Of a stretch of DNA of 64,000 nt, positions 1-9,084 are shown piece after piece. The position numbers and the translations under genes are program-made. A model generated the notes under the pieces. It saw nothing but the letters and a program-made list of their open reading frames with translations. It was not told where the DNA came from and ran no database searches. The DNA is from Marinobacterium marinum (GTDB taxonomy: Bacteria; Pseudomonadota; Gammaproteobacteria; Pseudomonadales; Balneatricaceae), in the NCBI RefSeq assembly GCF_013868415.1, contig NZ_JACEMT010000036.1, positions 1-64,000 on the forward strand. The letters run 5' to 3'. The first letter of the stretch is position 1. Every line of letters starts with the position of its first letter.

Positions 1-842
1 GTGATCGGCGCGTGGTCCGGGTAGAAGTAGTCTCCGCCGCAGAACACCTCGTTGCGGTTGCCGGACGGATCAAAGAAGTAGATCGTCTGGCCATGGGTAA
101 TGCCGTGGCGGGTCGGCCCGATATCGATGGAGGTATCGGTCATGGAGATCAAGTCACCGGCACGCAGCACATCTTCCCAGGTTTCAAGGAAGAACGAGGC
201 ATGGTGAAACTTGCCCGGCTCAGGGTGATCGATAAAGGCGATGTCATGCGCCTTCATGCTGGTAGTCAGGAACTGTGCCACTCGCTTGCCGTCCGGCGTC
301 ATGATCTGTTCGCACAGGTCAAAGCCCAGCACCTCACGGAACAGGTCCAGGGTCTGGTCCAGCTCCGGGCCGTACAGCAGGCAGTGGTCAAACCGCTGCG
401 CCTTCATGCCCTTGAGATCACGGGGCCAGGCTTCCGGGTTGTGATTGCCGACGCCGTAACGACCGGTCTGTTCCTTGTTGGCAAAGAGTTCAAAGTAATG
501 CCCGGTCGGTGCCTGAAAGCGGATTCGGCGACCACAGCCCTTGAGTTCCTCGGCCGGGATCTCTTCAACGCCACAGCCGAACGCCAGCAACTCCCGGTTC
601 AGGCGATCAACCACCTCCTCGTTCAGGCACTTGAAGCTCATGAAATCCATGCCGGCTTCATCGGCTTCTCGCAGCACCACCGAGAACTTGTCCACTTCGG
701 TCCAGCCCTTCAGGTAGACACGGCCCTGCTCGTCGCGATCCGTTTCGATCAGCCCCATCAGCTCGACATAATGGTTAACCGCTTCTTCCAGATCCAGCAC
801 ACGAATTTGTACATGTCCGGGGCGCATTACACCTTTTTTCAT
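1..842 (-). CDS. dmpB: catechol 2,3-dioxygenase (partial, 3' end off window)
   Basis: Extradiol dioxygenase that opens catechol between C2 and C3 to give 2-hydroxymuconic semialdehyde, the first step of the meta pathway after phenol hydroxylase. The 280 visible residues align without gaps to XylE/DmpB (307 residues), so about 27 C-terminal residues lie outside the window. The three Fe(II) ligands fall at the same positions as in XylE: His153, His214 and Glu265. The ATG at 842 is preceded by AAAGGTAATC, and the protein begins [12 protein letters not shown] as in the family. It is the last visible gene of the dmp operon, 20 bp after dmpQ. Meta-pathway genes would be expected beyond position 1. 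Confidence 0.97.
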   Translation of the reverse strand, partial: MKKGVMRPGHVQIRVLDLEEAVNHYVELMGLIETDRDEQGRVYLKGWTEVDKFSVVLREADEAGMDFMSFKCLNEEVVDRLNRELLAFGCGVEEIPAEELKGCGRRIRFQAPTGHYFELFANKEQTGRYGVGNHNPEAWPRDLKGMKAQRFDHCLLYGPELDQTLDLFREVLGFDLCEQIMTPDGKRVAQFLTTSMKAHDIAFIDHPEPGKFHHASFFLETWEDVLRAGDLISMTDTSIDIGPTRHGITHGQTIYFFDPSGNRNEVFCGGDYFYPDHAPI

Positions 843-862
843 GATGATTACCTTTTATTCTT

Positions 863-1228
863 CTATTGGTCAGATTGACCCACAGCCGTGCCATGGGTAC
901 CGATTTCTGGTGGATCGGGTTCAATCAACAGATCACTGCGGGCGAATACCCGGCAGGCCAGCACCTGGCCTTCACGCTCCTGCTCGGGAGAAATCCAGGC
1001 ACGGCTCATGCGCTTACTGAAGTACTCTCCCCGCAGAATACGGATGCGACACTTGCCACACCCGCCGCCTCGGCACCCCACCGGTATCAGTTGTCGACCG
1101 GCTCGCTCCATGGCGACCAGCACACTGATATCCGAGCGCGCACTGAATCCACAGTCCGCTTCATTCAGTGCAACCTGATGGTCTGTCGATGCCTCTGTTT
1201 CGAGGCATGTCTGGTTATTGTTATTCAT
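863..1228 (-). CDS. dmpQ: DmpQ-like chloroplast-type [2Fe-2S] ferredoxin
   Basis: A 121-residue plant-type ferredoxin with cluster ligands Cys52, Cys57, Cys60 and Cys92 (C-x4-C-x2-C...C). In TOL/dmp pathways the XylT/DmpQ ferredoxin re-reduces the iron of catechol 2,3-dioxygenase after suicide inactivation. Its place directly upstream of the dioxygenase gene fits that role. The frame is open to 1399, but the ATG at 1228 follows GAGGT and gives a family-sized protein. The upstream extension would overlap the end of dmpP and shows no ferredoxin sequence. The N-terminal 20 or so residues are family-variable. Confidence 0.92.
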   Translation of the reverse strand: MNNNNQTCLETEASTDHQVALNEADCGFSARSDISVLVAMERAGRQLIPVGCRGGGCGKCRIRILRGEYFSKRMSRAWISPEQEREGQVLACRVFARSDLLIEPDPPEIGTHGTAVGQSDQ

Positions 1229-1245
1229 CGTTCGACCTCTGTTCC

Positions 1246-1259
1246 GCCCGCTTTCGGGC
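1246..1259 (-). other. short intercistronic hairpin between dmpP and dmpQ
   Basis: GCCCG-CTTT-CGGGC (5-bp stem) sits just upstream of the dmpQ ribosome binding site, in a 133-bp gap between dmpP and dmpQ that is unusually long for this operon. No T-tract follows, so it is not a classical terminator. It might affect mRNA stability or dmpQ translation; this is inference. Confidence 0.35.
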
Positions 1260-1361
1260 CGGCTTTCCGTTCTGATCAAACTGTTACCGCAAAAGCGGAC
1301 GACCGACACAGTGGAAAGATAGGATCCCGAAAGCGGGGCCGAACCCGGCTGTCGCCCGGAA

Positions 1362-2423
1362 TCAGATCCGCTTGAACAGAGCAGACCGAGGCTGATCATC
1401 CGTACCGTCCGCCGCCGTCAAGAACTTTTCCATATGAATATCCTGTTCGAACAGACGGCCCTGCATCAGGGCGGTAATCGCAGCATCAATCATGGGTGGC
1501 GGACCACACAAATAGGCCTTGTGACCATTGAACCGGTTGTCAAAATGCTGCACCGCCGCTTCATGTACAAAGCCCTTGAAACCGTGCCAGTTCTCGTCCT
1601 CCCGAGGCTCGTTCAAGGCCGGGATGTAATGAAAGTTGTCGTGCTCGGCGGCCAGGGCTTCGAACACGTCACGGTTGTACAGCTCAGCCACATTGCGCGC
1701 GCCCTGAAACAGGTAAATCGGGCGCGTATCCCCTTCACTCAGCAGGTCGAGAATCATGGACTGAGGGCTGGACAGCCCCGACCCGCCGGCAATAAAGATC
1801 GTGCCCCTGTCATCGGACTTGCGTACGAAGAACTGACCGTAGGGACCGGACACGTCAAGGCTGTCACCTTCCTTCAGCTGCTCATGCAGCCAGGTCGTTC
1901 CCGCGCCACCCGGTACCTTCCGCACGTGCAGTTCCAGCCGGTCACTGTCCCCGGGCGTATTGGCAATCGAAAAGGCGCGTGTGCCTTCAACACCGGGAAT
2001 TGTCAGATTGACATATTGCCCGGCCTGAAACGCCATGCTGTCATCCAGCGCCAGCGTGATGCCCTTGATGGTCGGCGACAGGTCAACGATTTCGGTTACA
2101 CGCCCGACAAAATCGCGCACGGGATGTCCCTGAAAGTCGGGATCTACATCGATGTCGGCTTCAATAACCATGTCGGATTCCGGCATGGCGCAACACACCA
2201 GCACCTTGCCTTCATCTCGCTCCATGTCCATCAGCGCAAACGTGGAAGCATTGCCCAGGTCTGCCTCGCCTTCCAGCACCTGCACCTTGCAGGTAGCACA
2301 GGTGCCGTGCCCACAGGCAAACGGCAGCCAGACACCTTGGCGTAGAGCGGCATCCAGGATGGTTTGTCCCTCTTCCACTTCAATCACATCACCGGTCGGT
2401 TCTACGGTCACTTCGTAGCTCAT
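1362..2423 (-). CDS. dmpP: phenol hydroxylase reductase component P5
   Basis: A 353-residue electron-transfer subunit that passes NADH electrons to the diiron hydroxylase. It has an N-terminal plant-type [2Fe-2S] domain (Cys37, Cys42, Cys45, Cys77), then an FAD-binding ferredoxin-reductase domain (RAFS near residue 150), then an NAD-binding domain (AGGSG near 216 and the C-terminal CGPPPM). This is the full domain order and length of DmpP. The start ATG follows GGAG, 10 bp after the dmpO stop. The protein is cytoplasmic and acts with DmpLNO and the effector DmpM. Confidence 0.97.
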   Translation of the reverse strand: MSYEVTVEPTGDVIEVEEGQTILDAALRQGVWLPFACGHGTCATCKVQVLEGEADLGNASTFALMDMERDEGKVLVCCAMPESDMVIEADIDVDPDFQGHPVRDFVGRVTEIVDLSPTIKGITLALDDSMAFQAGQYVNLTIPGVEGTRAFSIANTPGDSDRLELHVRKVPGGAGTTWLHEQLKEGDSLDVSGPYGQFFVRKSDDRGTIFIAGGSGLSSPQSMILDLLSEGDTRPIYLFQGARNVAELYNRDVFEALAAEHDNFHYIPALNEPREDENWHGFKGFVHEAAVQHFDNRFNGHKAYLCGPPPMIDAAITALMQGRLFEQDIHMEKFLTAADGTDDQPRSALFKRI

Positions 2424-2433
2424 AACGCTCTCC

Positions 2434-2796
2434 TCAGACGCCTGCGTTCTGGTAGCCCTTCAGTTCGGGCGTCTGGAAGCGCAACAGCGACTTGTGGCCG
2501 ATTCCCTGATCCTTCAGCGCCACATCCGGCTGGGGGACAAAAGGCTCGCCATTCAGCAACCAGGTCGCCGTATTCCAGTCGATCTGTTCCCACTCAGGAT
2601 GCAGTGAAAAGCCTTCCGGCATCACCGTTTCCAACAAGCTCCGAAACGGCGTTTCCGGCGGCAGCGGATAGGCAAAGGCGGCACAGAACATCAGATGATG
2701 ATCCCACCCCACATACACCACCTGGTTGCCATGAAAGTTTTCAAAACGGTCTTTAATGTCGCCGACATAGTCCGGCGTAATGGCTTGTACTGGCAT
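2434..2796 (-). CDS. dmpO: phenol hydroxylase gamma subunit P4
   Basis: A 120-residue small subunit of the (LNO)2 phenol hydroxylase, matching DmpO in size and in the start MPVQAITPDYVGD. The frame stays open to 2922, but the ATG at 2796 is preceded by GAGGAT and matches the family start. The upstream extension would run into the structured intergenic region and does not look like protein. It follows dmpN after a 161-bp gap, far larger than the other gaps in the operon; that gap holds a long inverted repeat. Confidence 0.94.
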   Translation of the reverse strand: MPVQAITPDYVGDIKDRFENFHGNQVVYVGWDHHLMFCAAFAYPLPPETPFRSLLETVMPEGFSLHPEWEQIDWNTATWLLNGEPFVPQPDVALKDQGIGHKSLLRFQTPELKGYQNAGV

Positions 2797-2835
2797 TATT
2801 TTTATCCTCAGCTTGTTCTCGATACACAGGTGCCC

Positions 2836-2948
2836 GAGAAGCGTTGGCGAGGCTGGCCGTGCCCGGCAAAAGTCGGCGAGCTCAGGTTTTGCAAAGGACC
2901 GACTTTTGCCAATTTTCAACAAGACACAGCCAACACAACCGGCTTCTC
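2836..2948. repeat. long nested inverted repeat between dmpN and dmpO
   Basis: Three nested pairs of arms share one centre: GAGAAGC (2836-2842) with GCTTCTC (2942-2948), GTTGGC (2843-2848) with GCCAAC (2929-2934), and a perfect 12-bp stem GGCAAAAGTCGG (2865-2876) with CCGACTTTTGCC (2899-2910). In the dmp transcript this would fold into one long stem-loop between the alpha and gamma subunit genes. No T-tract follows the stems on the minus strand. It could be a processing or stability element, or a small miniature-repeat insertion. Confidence 0.75.
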
Positions 2949-2957
2949 AGTTGCCTG

Positions 2958-4460
2958 TCAGGCCACGCCCTTCCATTTTTTCCACCGCTCTTCATCCGGC
3001 GAGCCTTTGATATCCAGGTTGTCGGCCCCCACATTCATGCGGTAGTAGTCGCGCAACACATCCTCGACATCCGGGCCACCGCAATTGCCCTGGAAAATCT
3101 GGTGAACCGGCAGCCAGGACTGCACGTACTTCTCCGGCTCTTCGTCAAAGATTTCCTTACAGCCATCCGAGCAGAAGTGATAACGCTCATCCTTGTAAAT
3201 AGATTCGCGATAGCTGATCTGGGTCGGGTTATCCATCTCGGTGAAGCCCATCGGGATCTGGCAGGTAGTGCACAGCTGCGGCAGCGCCTTGGTATAGAAG
3301 CGCTCACCTTTCGCTTCCATTTCCTTCGCCAACTCCCAGCGCGGGCGGTAATACTTGTCGAAGGTGTCCGGGTATTTCTCACTCAGCCAATCCAGCTCTT
3401 CATCGGTCGGAATCCAGGTGTGGAAACCGGCAGCATGGCCGTGGGTGTAGAAAATCCACCAGGCCTGGTGCGACACGTGCTCTTTTTCCTTCGCGATCAG
3501 ATCGGCATGTTTCGGCATGCGGATGCCATAACGCGCCAAATCCTTGAACAGCGCACCACCGGCTTCTTCGAAGTAGACTTCCCAGGCTTCCTTCCAGCTC
3601 ATCACCTTGTTGGGCAACATGTAGTCCATCATCATGGACACGATGGTGAGCAGACGGGTGCCGCGCCAGAACCACTTGTCGATCCATTTCTGAACAATCG
3701 GCACGTTGTCTTCGTGCTGTTCGAGCAGAAACTTGATCACTTCCAGACCCAGCGTCATGTGACGCGCCTCGTCGGACTGAGCCGAAAAACCGAACGTTAC
3801 CGTGGCCATGTCGCCGTTGTAGGCGGCACCGGACATAAACGGCACAAACAGCAGGTTGGTCAGCACGTATTCGAAGCTGAAACCGATCGCCACCATGAAT
3901 TCGAACGGACCGGCTGCACGTGCATCGTTGAAGAACGACTTGGGCACGGACAGGTACCAGACGCGGTCATGCATGTGTGACCAGTCCTGCAGGCCATCGA
4001 AAAACTTGTTGTAGTGGCTCATGGCATGAACCTGTGTCTGCACGTGACGCAGCTCATCGATCGACTGCATCTGGCAGGCAACACGGGCTCCGACACCGCC
4101 AAACTGGCGACCGGTATGAGCAAAGCCCTGGAACGCCTGATATTCCAGTGGAGAAACACCGGTCAGGAACACTTTCAACGCATTGACATAACGCGGGTCC
4201 GAAATATTCAGCTGGCCATTATTCTGCGCAAAGGCATCAAAAATCGCATATAGCTTGCGCTCCTTTTCGGCCTGATATTTCCAATAGGCGTCCATGGTCA
4301 GTCGGAACGGGTCTTCCCATTTCGACCAGTCGGTAATCTTGATCCCCTCGAATTCCTCGAACGGGAAGGCCTTCTTGTGATCCTGGTAGGAGAATTCCCA
4401 ATCCAGATCACGGGTCAGCAGGCGGTATTTGTCTTTGATGTTGAGTTTCTTGGCTGCCAT
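2958..4460 (-). CDS. dmpN: phenol hydroxylase alpha (catalytic diiron) subunit P3
   Basis: A 500-residue catalytic subunit of phenol 2-monooxygenase that inserts oxygen at a carboxylate-bridged diiron centre. The two E-x-x-H iron-binding motifs are visible as DELRH (135-139) and DEARH (230-234). Strong similarity to DmpN runs the whole length, including the C-terminal Cys-rich segment (LCTTCQ, FCSDGC). The frame opens at a GTG at 4469, but that GTG is part of the AAGGTG ribosome binding site, so the ATG at 4460 (MAAKKLNIKDKYR, as in the family) is chosen. The downstream gene is separated by a structured 161-bp spacer. Confidence 0.97.
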   Translation of the reverse strand: MAAKKLNIKDKYRLLTRDLDWEFSYQDHKKAFPFEEFEGIKITDWSKWEDPFRLTMDAYWKYQAEKERKLYAIFDAFAQNNGQLNISDPRYVNALKVFLTGVSPLEYQAFQGFAHTGRQFGGVGARVACQMQSIDELRHVQTQVHAMSHYNKFFDGLQDWSHMHDRVWYLSVPKSFFNDARAAGPFEFMVAIGFSFEYVLTNLLFVPFMSGAAYNGDMATVTFGFSAQSDEARHMTLGLEVIKFLLEQHEDNVPIVQKWIDKWFWRGTRLLTIVSMMMDYMLPNKVMSWKEAWEVYFEEAGGALFKDLARYGIRMPKHADLIAKEKEHVSHQAWWIFYTHGHAAGFHTWIPTDEELDWLSEKYPDTFDKYYRPRWELAKEMEAKGERFYTKALPQLCTTCQIPMGFTEMDNPTQISYRESIYKDERYHFCSDGCKEIFDEEPEKYVQSWLPVHQIFQGNCGGPDVEDVLRDYYRMNVGADNLDIKGSPDEERWKKWKGVA

Positions 4461-4476
4461 TGCGTTCACCTTATTG

Positions 4477-4746
4477 TTATTCGTTCCAAGTCAGCGTCAG
4501 CTGCTCATCGTCTTCATCAACATTGCCACCGAGGGTAATCAGGTTGATGTGCAGCTCCTGCACATCCCAGTCCCGGCCCATTTTTTCCTCGACGGTTTCA
4601 CGCCTTACCGTCAGGAAATTCTCCGCTTCGATACGAATCATGGCAGGCATGTGAATGACCGTTGCCTCAGCATTGTCATCCTCGATGGCTTCAACGATGT
4701 AGCGGGATTCATCATTATCCTGCAGCGCGATATACACTTTAGACAT
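4477..4746 (-). CDS. dmpM: phenol hydroxylase effector/coupling protein P2
   Basis: An 89-residue cofactor-free regulatory protein of the MmoB/DmpM family that binds the hydroxylase and couples electron transfer to oxygenation. It starts MSKVYIALQDND and carries the family's central segment. The ATG follows GGGAGG, and the gene is packed 15 bp after dmpL and 16 bp before dmpN. Its size is exactly that expected of the family. Confidence 0.96.
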   Translation of the reverse strand: MSKVYIALQDNDESRYIVEAIEDDNAEATVIHMPAMIRIEAENFLTVRRETVEEKMGRDWDVQELHINLITLGGNVDEDDEQLTLTWNE

Positions 4747-4761
4747 CTGTCCGATCCTCCC

Positions 4762-5745
4762 TTATTTGATACCGGCCTTGGCGATTCGCTTGTCCAGCAG
4801 CTCCAGCGCCTCTGCCAGCGCCTCTGCACCCAACATCGCTTCAGCCAAAGGCGCCAGGGCCTCCGCTGCCTTGCCTCGCCAGGTTTCGATCCATTGCGCC
4901 AGCAATGCCCGGTTTTCGTCCGACTCGGCAACCGCCGTTTTCAGGACAGCATCCATCCAGCGCGAGGTATCCTTGTTCCACAGCTGCATGAATTCGGTCA
5001 GCATGCCAATATCCTGAGCACCCTGTTCATTCAGCTTGTTATCGAACTGGCGGTAGACCAGATCCGTCAGCAGTGCATCCAGCACCAGGTTCTGCGCCAC
5101 CATGACTTCAAACCAGTCTTCGGTGACCAGCGTCTCTTCACACAAGGCTCGCAGCCCCTGCCAGATATCCGCCTCCATCCACTGCTGCTTGGCGTCAACC
5201 AGCGCATCACCGCTGTTACCATCCAGAATCAAGCCAATACGCGACAGGTACTGCGCCATACCCAAACGGTCCATACCGTTGAACAGCAACGCCTGCGTAA
5301 TGGCAGTGCCAAAGCCGTAAGCCGTGCCGTACATGTTGTTCAGGTTGGCGGTATGCTCCACATGGCGCAGCGGCACCAGATAACGGATGATATCGGCACG
5401 CACTTCATCACTTATGAAACGCGCCAGGTCACGCTTCTCGAAGAAGGCATAATTGCTCTCGGCCACTTCCTGCATCTTGGCGCGCTGCTGTACATAGGCA
5501 CCGTAGTAAAACTGGCGCGGATCCTTGAAGGCGTACCAGTCCTGCATCACGATCGCCGTACGCCGTGGATCGTTCAGTTCCAGATCCGGCTGCCACAACG
5601 GACGATAGTGAAAATTGGCTTCTGACTGGAGGTCATAAGTGGCCTCCTGATAGCGCGTCGCCGGTTTATCCCCAAAACGACGCTCCACGTTGGCGTAGGT
5701 ATTGCGGACCGGTTCCAGCGTGGCGGTCTTGATCTCAATGCTCAT
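4762..5745 (-). CDS. dmpL: phenol hydroxylase beta subunit P1
   Basis: A 327-residue beta subunit of the multicomponent phenol hydroxylase, related in fold to the alpha subunit but without the diiron ligands. It matches DmpL along its length (for example the DWFEVMVAQNLVLDALL segment) and assembles with DmpN and DmpO into the (alpha-beta-gamma)2 oxygenase. The ATG follows AAGAG. It lies between dmpK and dmpM in the canonical KLMNOP order. Confidence 0.96.
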   Translation of the reverse strand: MSIEIKTATLEPVRNTYANVERRFGDKPATRYQEATYDLQSEANFHYRPLWQPDLELNDPRRTAIVMQDWYAFKDPRQFYYGAYVQQRAKMQEVAESNYAFFEKRDLARFISDEVRADIIRYLVPLRHVEHTANLNNMYGTAYGFGTAITQALLFNGMDRLGMAQYLSRIGLILDGNSGDALVDAKQQWMEADIWQGLRALCEETLVTEDWFEVMVAQNLVLDALLTDLVYRQFDNKLNEQGAQDIGMLTEFMQLWNKDTSRWMDAVLKTAVAESDENRALLAQWIETWRGKAAEALAPLAEAMLGAEALAEALELLDKRIAKAGIK

Positions 5746-5772
5746 GAAACTCTTCCCAGGCTGCAGTTGTTG

Positions 5773-6084
5773 TTATTCGGAAGCTCGGTTGTGGTTGTGC
5801 GCCATCAGCGTTTCATCGCCGTAACGCCACTTTTCCATGTCGGCATCAACGTCACGCATCTGCGCTTCCGTCATGGACACCACATCATTGGCGGCACAAA
5901 AGGCTGCAAAGGCACCTTGAGGCATCACCAGCTCGACAAACAGGGAGGGATCACCAATGGCAAAATCGAATTCGACGAAGCGGGCATCCGGTTCGCTGCG
6001 AACCCGAATGTATTTCATCAAGCGATCAAAGTTCTGCCGAGGCGGCAGATCAGTGTTGCTGTTGTGCAGTGCGAGTCTTGTCAT
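5773..6084 (-). CDS. dmpK: phenol hydroxylase assembly protein P0
   Basis: A 103-residue DmpK-like protein. DmpK is not part of the active enzyme; in Pseudomonas CF600 it helps assemble the iron-containing oxygenase in vivo. The frame is open to 6141, but the ATG at 6084 follows AGAGGAT and gives the family-sized start MTRLALHNSNTD. The extension would include the sigma-54 promoter. It is the first gene of the operon, about 40 bp from the sigma-54 promoter. Confidence 0.9.
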   Translation of the reverse strand: MTRLALHNSNTDLPPRQNFDRLMKYIRVRSEPDARFVEFDFAIGDPSLFVELVMPQGAFAAFCAANDVVSMTEAQMRDVDADMEKWRYGDETLMAHNHNRASE

Positions 6085-6124
6085 TGTTATCCTCTGCTCA
6101 TCAACGCATCTCACCCTGAGATTT

Positions 6125-6140
6125 AGCAAAGGACGTGCCA
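6125..6140 (-). promoter_or_regulatory. sigma-54 promoter of the dmp operon
   Basis: On the minus strand the sequence reads TGGCAC-GTCCT-TTGCT, with the invariant GG and GC at -24 and -12 in correct spacing (consensus TGGCAC-N5-TTGCW). Transcription should start near 6114, giving a short leader before the dmpK ATG at 6084. The divergent gene encodes a sigma-54 activator, which supports the call. Confidence 0.93.
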
Positions 6141-6265
6141 AAGTAATGATGAAACGGGCTTATCCGCAAAAAATCAAACATAAGGCTTTGATTTAAAATG
6201 AAAAACAAAAACATCAATAAAAGGAAAAGACTATTCCAAAATAGCAACAAGAAGACACCAAGAAG

Positions 6266-6310
6266 TGATTAAATGATCAAATCATCCATCCATGATTGAT
6301 CAAATGATCA
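6266..6310. promoter_or_regulatory. two upstream activating sequences for the DmpR-type regulator
   Basis: TGATTAAATGATCA (6266-6279) and TGATCAAATGATCA (6297-6310) differ by one base. Both are inverted repeats, and their centres are 31 bp apart, about three helical turns. They lie roughly 160-190 bp upstream of the predicted dmp start. XylR/DmpR regulators bind paired TTGATCAATTGATCAA-type sites at similar distances, so these are the expected hexamer assembly sites. The rest of the 383-bp space (6085-6467) is AT-rich and shows no gene and no clear promoter for the activator. Confidence 0.85.
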
Positions 6311-6467
6311 GTTTCAAGGTGTTTTCAAGCGGGAGAAATGAGCTTAGACTTTAGTCTGATAAGGGCTTTTTTACCCTTCCCATCGCAGAGCAAATACCTC
6401 AACAATAAAAACAAACCTGTCACTCGATACAACCCACACATCGCCAACAGCCGGTATAAAAACAACT

Positions 6468-8180
6468 ATGGCTAACATGCAATCACTCGAATTTCCGGGC
6501 AGCCGTGATTTGCTGTCCCAGATCTGTTTTGAGAGCGACCAGGGAAAGGTTTGGCTCAACGAACAACGTATGCTGCTGATTCACTCCAGCGCCATGGGTC
6601 TGCTGCGCAAGGAACTGGTTGAAACCCTGGGCGTTGAACGCGCCAAGGGTTTTTTAATGCGCTTTGGCTATCATTCCGGGTGGAAGGATGCCGAGCTGGT
6701 CAGAAAGATCCGACCGGATATGTCAACAAAAGACGCCTTCTTTGTCGGCCCACAGCTGCATTGCATCAAGGGGATGGTGAACGTCAAACCCATTTCACTT
6801 GATTTGGATGTCGATACCGGCATTTTCCATGCTGAATTTGACTGGTTCGACTCTTATGAGGCCGACTCACACCTCCAGGATTCAGGGCCTTCCAGCGAGC
6901 CCGTCTGCTGGACATTGATCGGTTATGCCAGTGGTTACACAACCTATTTCATGGGACGGAACATCCTGTTCAAGGAAACATCCTGCGCCGGCATGGGACA
7001 CGAACACTGCCACATTGTGGGCAGGCCGGTAGAGGAGTGGGAAGATCAGGCTCAGCTTGAACGCTACCTGCTCCCCGACCCCATAGCGGATGAGCTGTTC
7101 AGCCTGCAAAGCGAAATCAGCGAGCTGCGCGACAATTTCCGCAACAGCGACCAAAGCGAGGATCTGCTCTTCAACTCGGTTGGGCAGTCCAGCGCTTTCA
7201 AGAATGTATGCCAGCTTATTCGGCGCGCCTCCAGCAGCCGGGTAACCGTTCTGTTACAAGGCGAAACCGGTGTCGGCAAGGAAATTGTAGCCCGAGGCCT
7301 GCACTTGAGCTCGGACCGTGCCGACAAGCCCTTTGTTGCCGTCAACTGCGCCTGTATACCGCCCGATCTGATTGAAGCCGAACTGTTCGGCGTCGAAAAA
7401 GGTGCCTTTACAGGCGCCACCCAATCCCGTGAAGGAAAATTCGAACGGGCCAACCAGGGCACAATATTTCTGGATGAGGTGGTCGAGCTTTCCCCCCGCG
7501 CCCAGGCCAGTCTGCTGCGCGTACTGCAGGAAGGTGAGGTCGAGCGTGTAGGAGATGTCCGTACCCGCCAGATTGATATCCGCATTGTCGCGGCCGCCAA
7601 CGAAGACCTGGAACAGGCCGTCAGCGATGGCAAGTTTCGGGCCGACCTCTTCTATCGCCTCAACGTATATCCGGTGCATATTCCTCCGCTCAGAGAGCGT
7701 ATCGAAGATATCCCCCTGCTGATTAATCATTTCCTGAAGAAATACCACACGCTGTACAACAAGCACACGCAGGGAGTATCGGACAAGGCGATGCAAGCCC
7801 TGATGCACTACAAGTGGCCCGGCAATATCCGCGAGCTGGAAAACATGATCGAACGGGGAGTGATTCTGACCGACAATAGCCATACCATCGACCTGGATGC
7901 GTTTTTTCCGTCTCTGTCGGAGCCCTCTCACCCGCTCAACAGCATCAACCAGCAGGGTGTGCTGGCCCGGCAGATCGCACAGGATTCCGCAACACCGCTG
8001 TCTCAGACTGAACTGTGCGATCACCTGCTCAAGGAAGAGTTCAGTCTGGAACAACTGGAGGAGCAGCTTATTCGCAGCGCCATGGAGCGCTCCGCCCAGA
8101 ATGTGTCACAAGCCGCCCGCCTGCTGGGCATGACCCGTCCCCAACTGGCCTATCGCCTGAAGAAGCTGGAACTGGCCTGA
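6468..8180 (+). CDS. dmpR: sigma-54-dependent phenol-responsive activator, DmpR/XylR family
   Basis: A 570-residue enhancer-binding protein that activates the divergent phenol operon when phenols bind. The N-terminal sensory domain (about 1-210) resembles DmpR and contains the V4R segment with [11 protein letters not shown] short linker leads to an AAA+ domain with Walker A GETGVGKE (about 265-272) and GAFTGA (about 312-317), the loop that contacts sigma-54. The C-terminal Fis-type helix-turn-helix ([20 protein letters not shown]) binds the upstream sites. No strong ribosome binding site precedes the ATG, so the start is less certain than the gene. Effector range cannot be read from sequence. 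Confidence 0.96.
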   Translation: MANMQSLEFPGSRDLLSQICFESDQGKVWLNEQRMLLIHSSAMGLLRKELVETLGVERAKGFLMRFGYHSGWKDAELVRKIRPDMSTKDAFFVGPQLHCIKGMVNVKPISLDLDVDTGIFHAEFDWFDSYEADSHLQDSGPSSEPVCWTLIGYASGYTTYFMGRNILFKETSCAGMGHEHCHIVGRPVEEWEDQAQLERYLLPDPIADELFSLQSEISELRDNFRNSDQSEDLLFNSVGQSSAFKNVCQLIRRASSSRVTVLLQGETGVGKEIVARGLHLSSDRADKPFVAVNCACIPPDLIEAELFGVEKGAFTGATQSREGKFERANQGTIFLDEVVELSPRAQASLLRVLQEGEVERVGDVRTRQIDIRIVAAANEDLEQAVSDGKFRADLFYRLNVYPVHIPPLRERIEDIPLLINHFLKKYHTLYNKHTQGVSDKAMQALMHYKWPGNIRELENMIERGVILTDNSHTIDLDAFFPSLSEPSHPLNSINQQGVLARQIAQDSATPLSQTELCDHLLKEEFSLEQLEEQLIRSAMERSAQNVSQAARLLGMTRPQLAYRLKKLELA

Positions 8181-8253
8181 ATACCTCGCCCGCACACTGC
8201 GCCCATCCGGCAGGGATGCTATGATCGGCGCTTTATCTTGCCCGGTAGCCCTC

Positions 8254-8973
8254 GTGAACCTGATCCTGCTCTACACGTCCGACTTTATCACCCCCCACCG
8301 CGTTCAAATCAGCGGACGCCGCCATCAGCACATGCGCAGCATCCACCAGGCACAGGCAGGCGAAACCTTCAGAGTGGGTGTACTGAACGGCCTGTTGGGC
8401 GAAGGTACCGTCGAGACAATAGGTGAACACTCGCTTACCCTGTCAGTCCGTTTTGACCGAGCACCGCCAACACCGCTGCCCCTGCAGCTGATCATGGCAT
8501 TGCCACGCCCCAAAATGCTTAAGCGTACGCTGGAAACCGCAGCCACACTGGGCGTTAAAGACCTGTGGCTGATCAATTCCTACCGCGTCGACAAAAGCTA
8601 CTGGTCGACCCCTCTGCTGCGCCCCGATAAAATTCGGGAGCACCTGTTGCTGGGGCTGGAACAGGCCGGCGACACCCGCCTGCCCCGTATTCATCTGCGC
8701 AAGCGCTTCAAGCCCTTTGTCGAAGACGAACTGCCCGCCCTGGCACGGAATACTCGCGCTCTGGTGGCTCATCCTTACCAGGCCGCTCCTTGCCCTGCCG
8801 CCCAGGACAGACCCACCACTCTGGCCATTGGTCCCGAAGGTGGATTTATCCCGTACGAGGTCGAAAAACTGCGTGAAGCCGGGTTGAACACCATTCATCT
8901 CGGCCCTCGCATCCTCAGAGTGGAAACGGCCGTACCGGTTCTGCTGTCACGCCTGTTTCCATTGACGTTTTGA
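8254..8973 (+). CDS. rsmE: 16S rRNA (uracil1498-N3)-methyltransferase
   Basis: A SPOUT-fold methyltransferase that uses S-adenosylmethionine to methylate U1498 of 16S rRNA. The C-terminal knot signature is clear (LAIGPEGGFIPYE and LGPRILRVETA), with an N-terminal PUA-like domain. The frame opens at an ATG at 8221, but residues 1-11 of that form do not fit the family. The GTG at 8254 gives a 239-residue protein beginning MNLILLYTSDF, typical for RsmE. The ribosome binding site is weak either way. Confidence 0.94.
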   Translation: MNLILLYTSDFITPHRVQISGRRHQHMRSIHQAQAGETFRVGVLNGLLGEGTVETIGEHSLTLSVRFDRAPPTPLPLQLIMALPRPKMLKRTLETAATLGVKDLWLINSYRVDKSYWSTPLLRPDKIREHLLLGLEQAGDTRLPRIHLRKRFKPFVEDELPALARNTRALVAHPYQAAPCPAAQDRPTTLAIGPEGGFIPYEVEKLREAGLNTIHLGPRILRVETAVPVLLSRLFPLTF

Positions 8974-9084
8974 GCGAGGCGAATTTCATCCTGTCTCCGG
9001 GTCTGAGGCCAAAGCACAGTGTTGATCTGGAACACTGCAAGGCCACTTTTGACGATCATAAAACAAGAATCATACTCAATACCA

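Noticed and set aside
12-878. Open frame of 288 codons on plus at the window start
   Set aside because: It is antisense to the catechol 2,3-dioxygenase gene, whose protein has all expected active-site residues on the minus strand.
863-1399. Longer form of DmpQ starting at 1399
   Set aside because: The extra 57 residues overlap dmpP and carry no ferredoxin features; the ATG at 1228 has a good ribosome binding site.
2844-3980. Open frame of 378 codons on plus
   Set aside because: Antisense to dmpN; its translation shows no family resemblance, and the minus strand encodes the diiron subunit.
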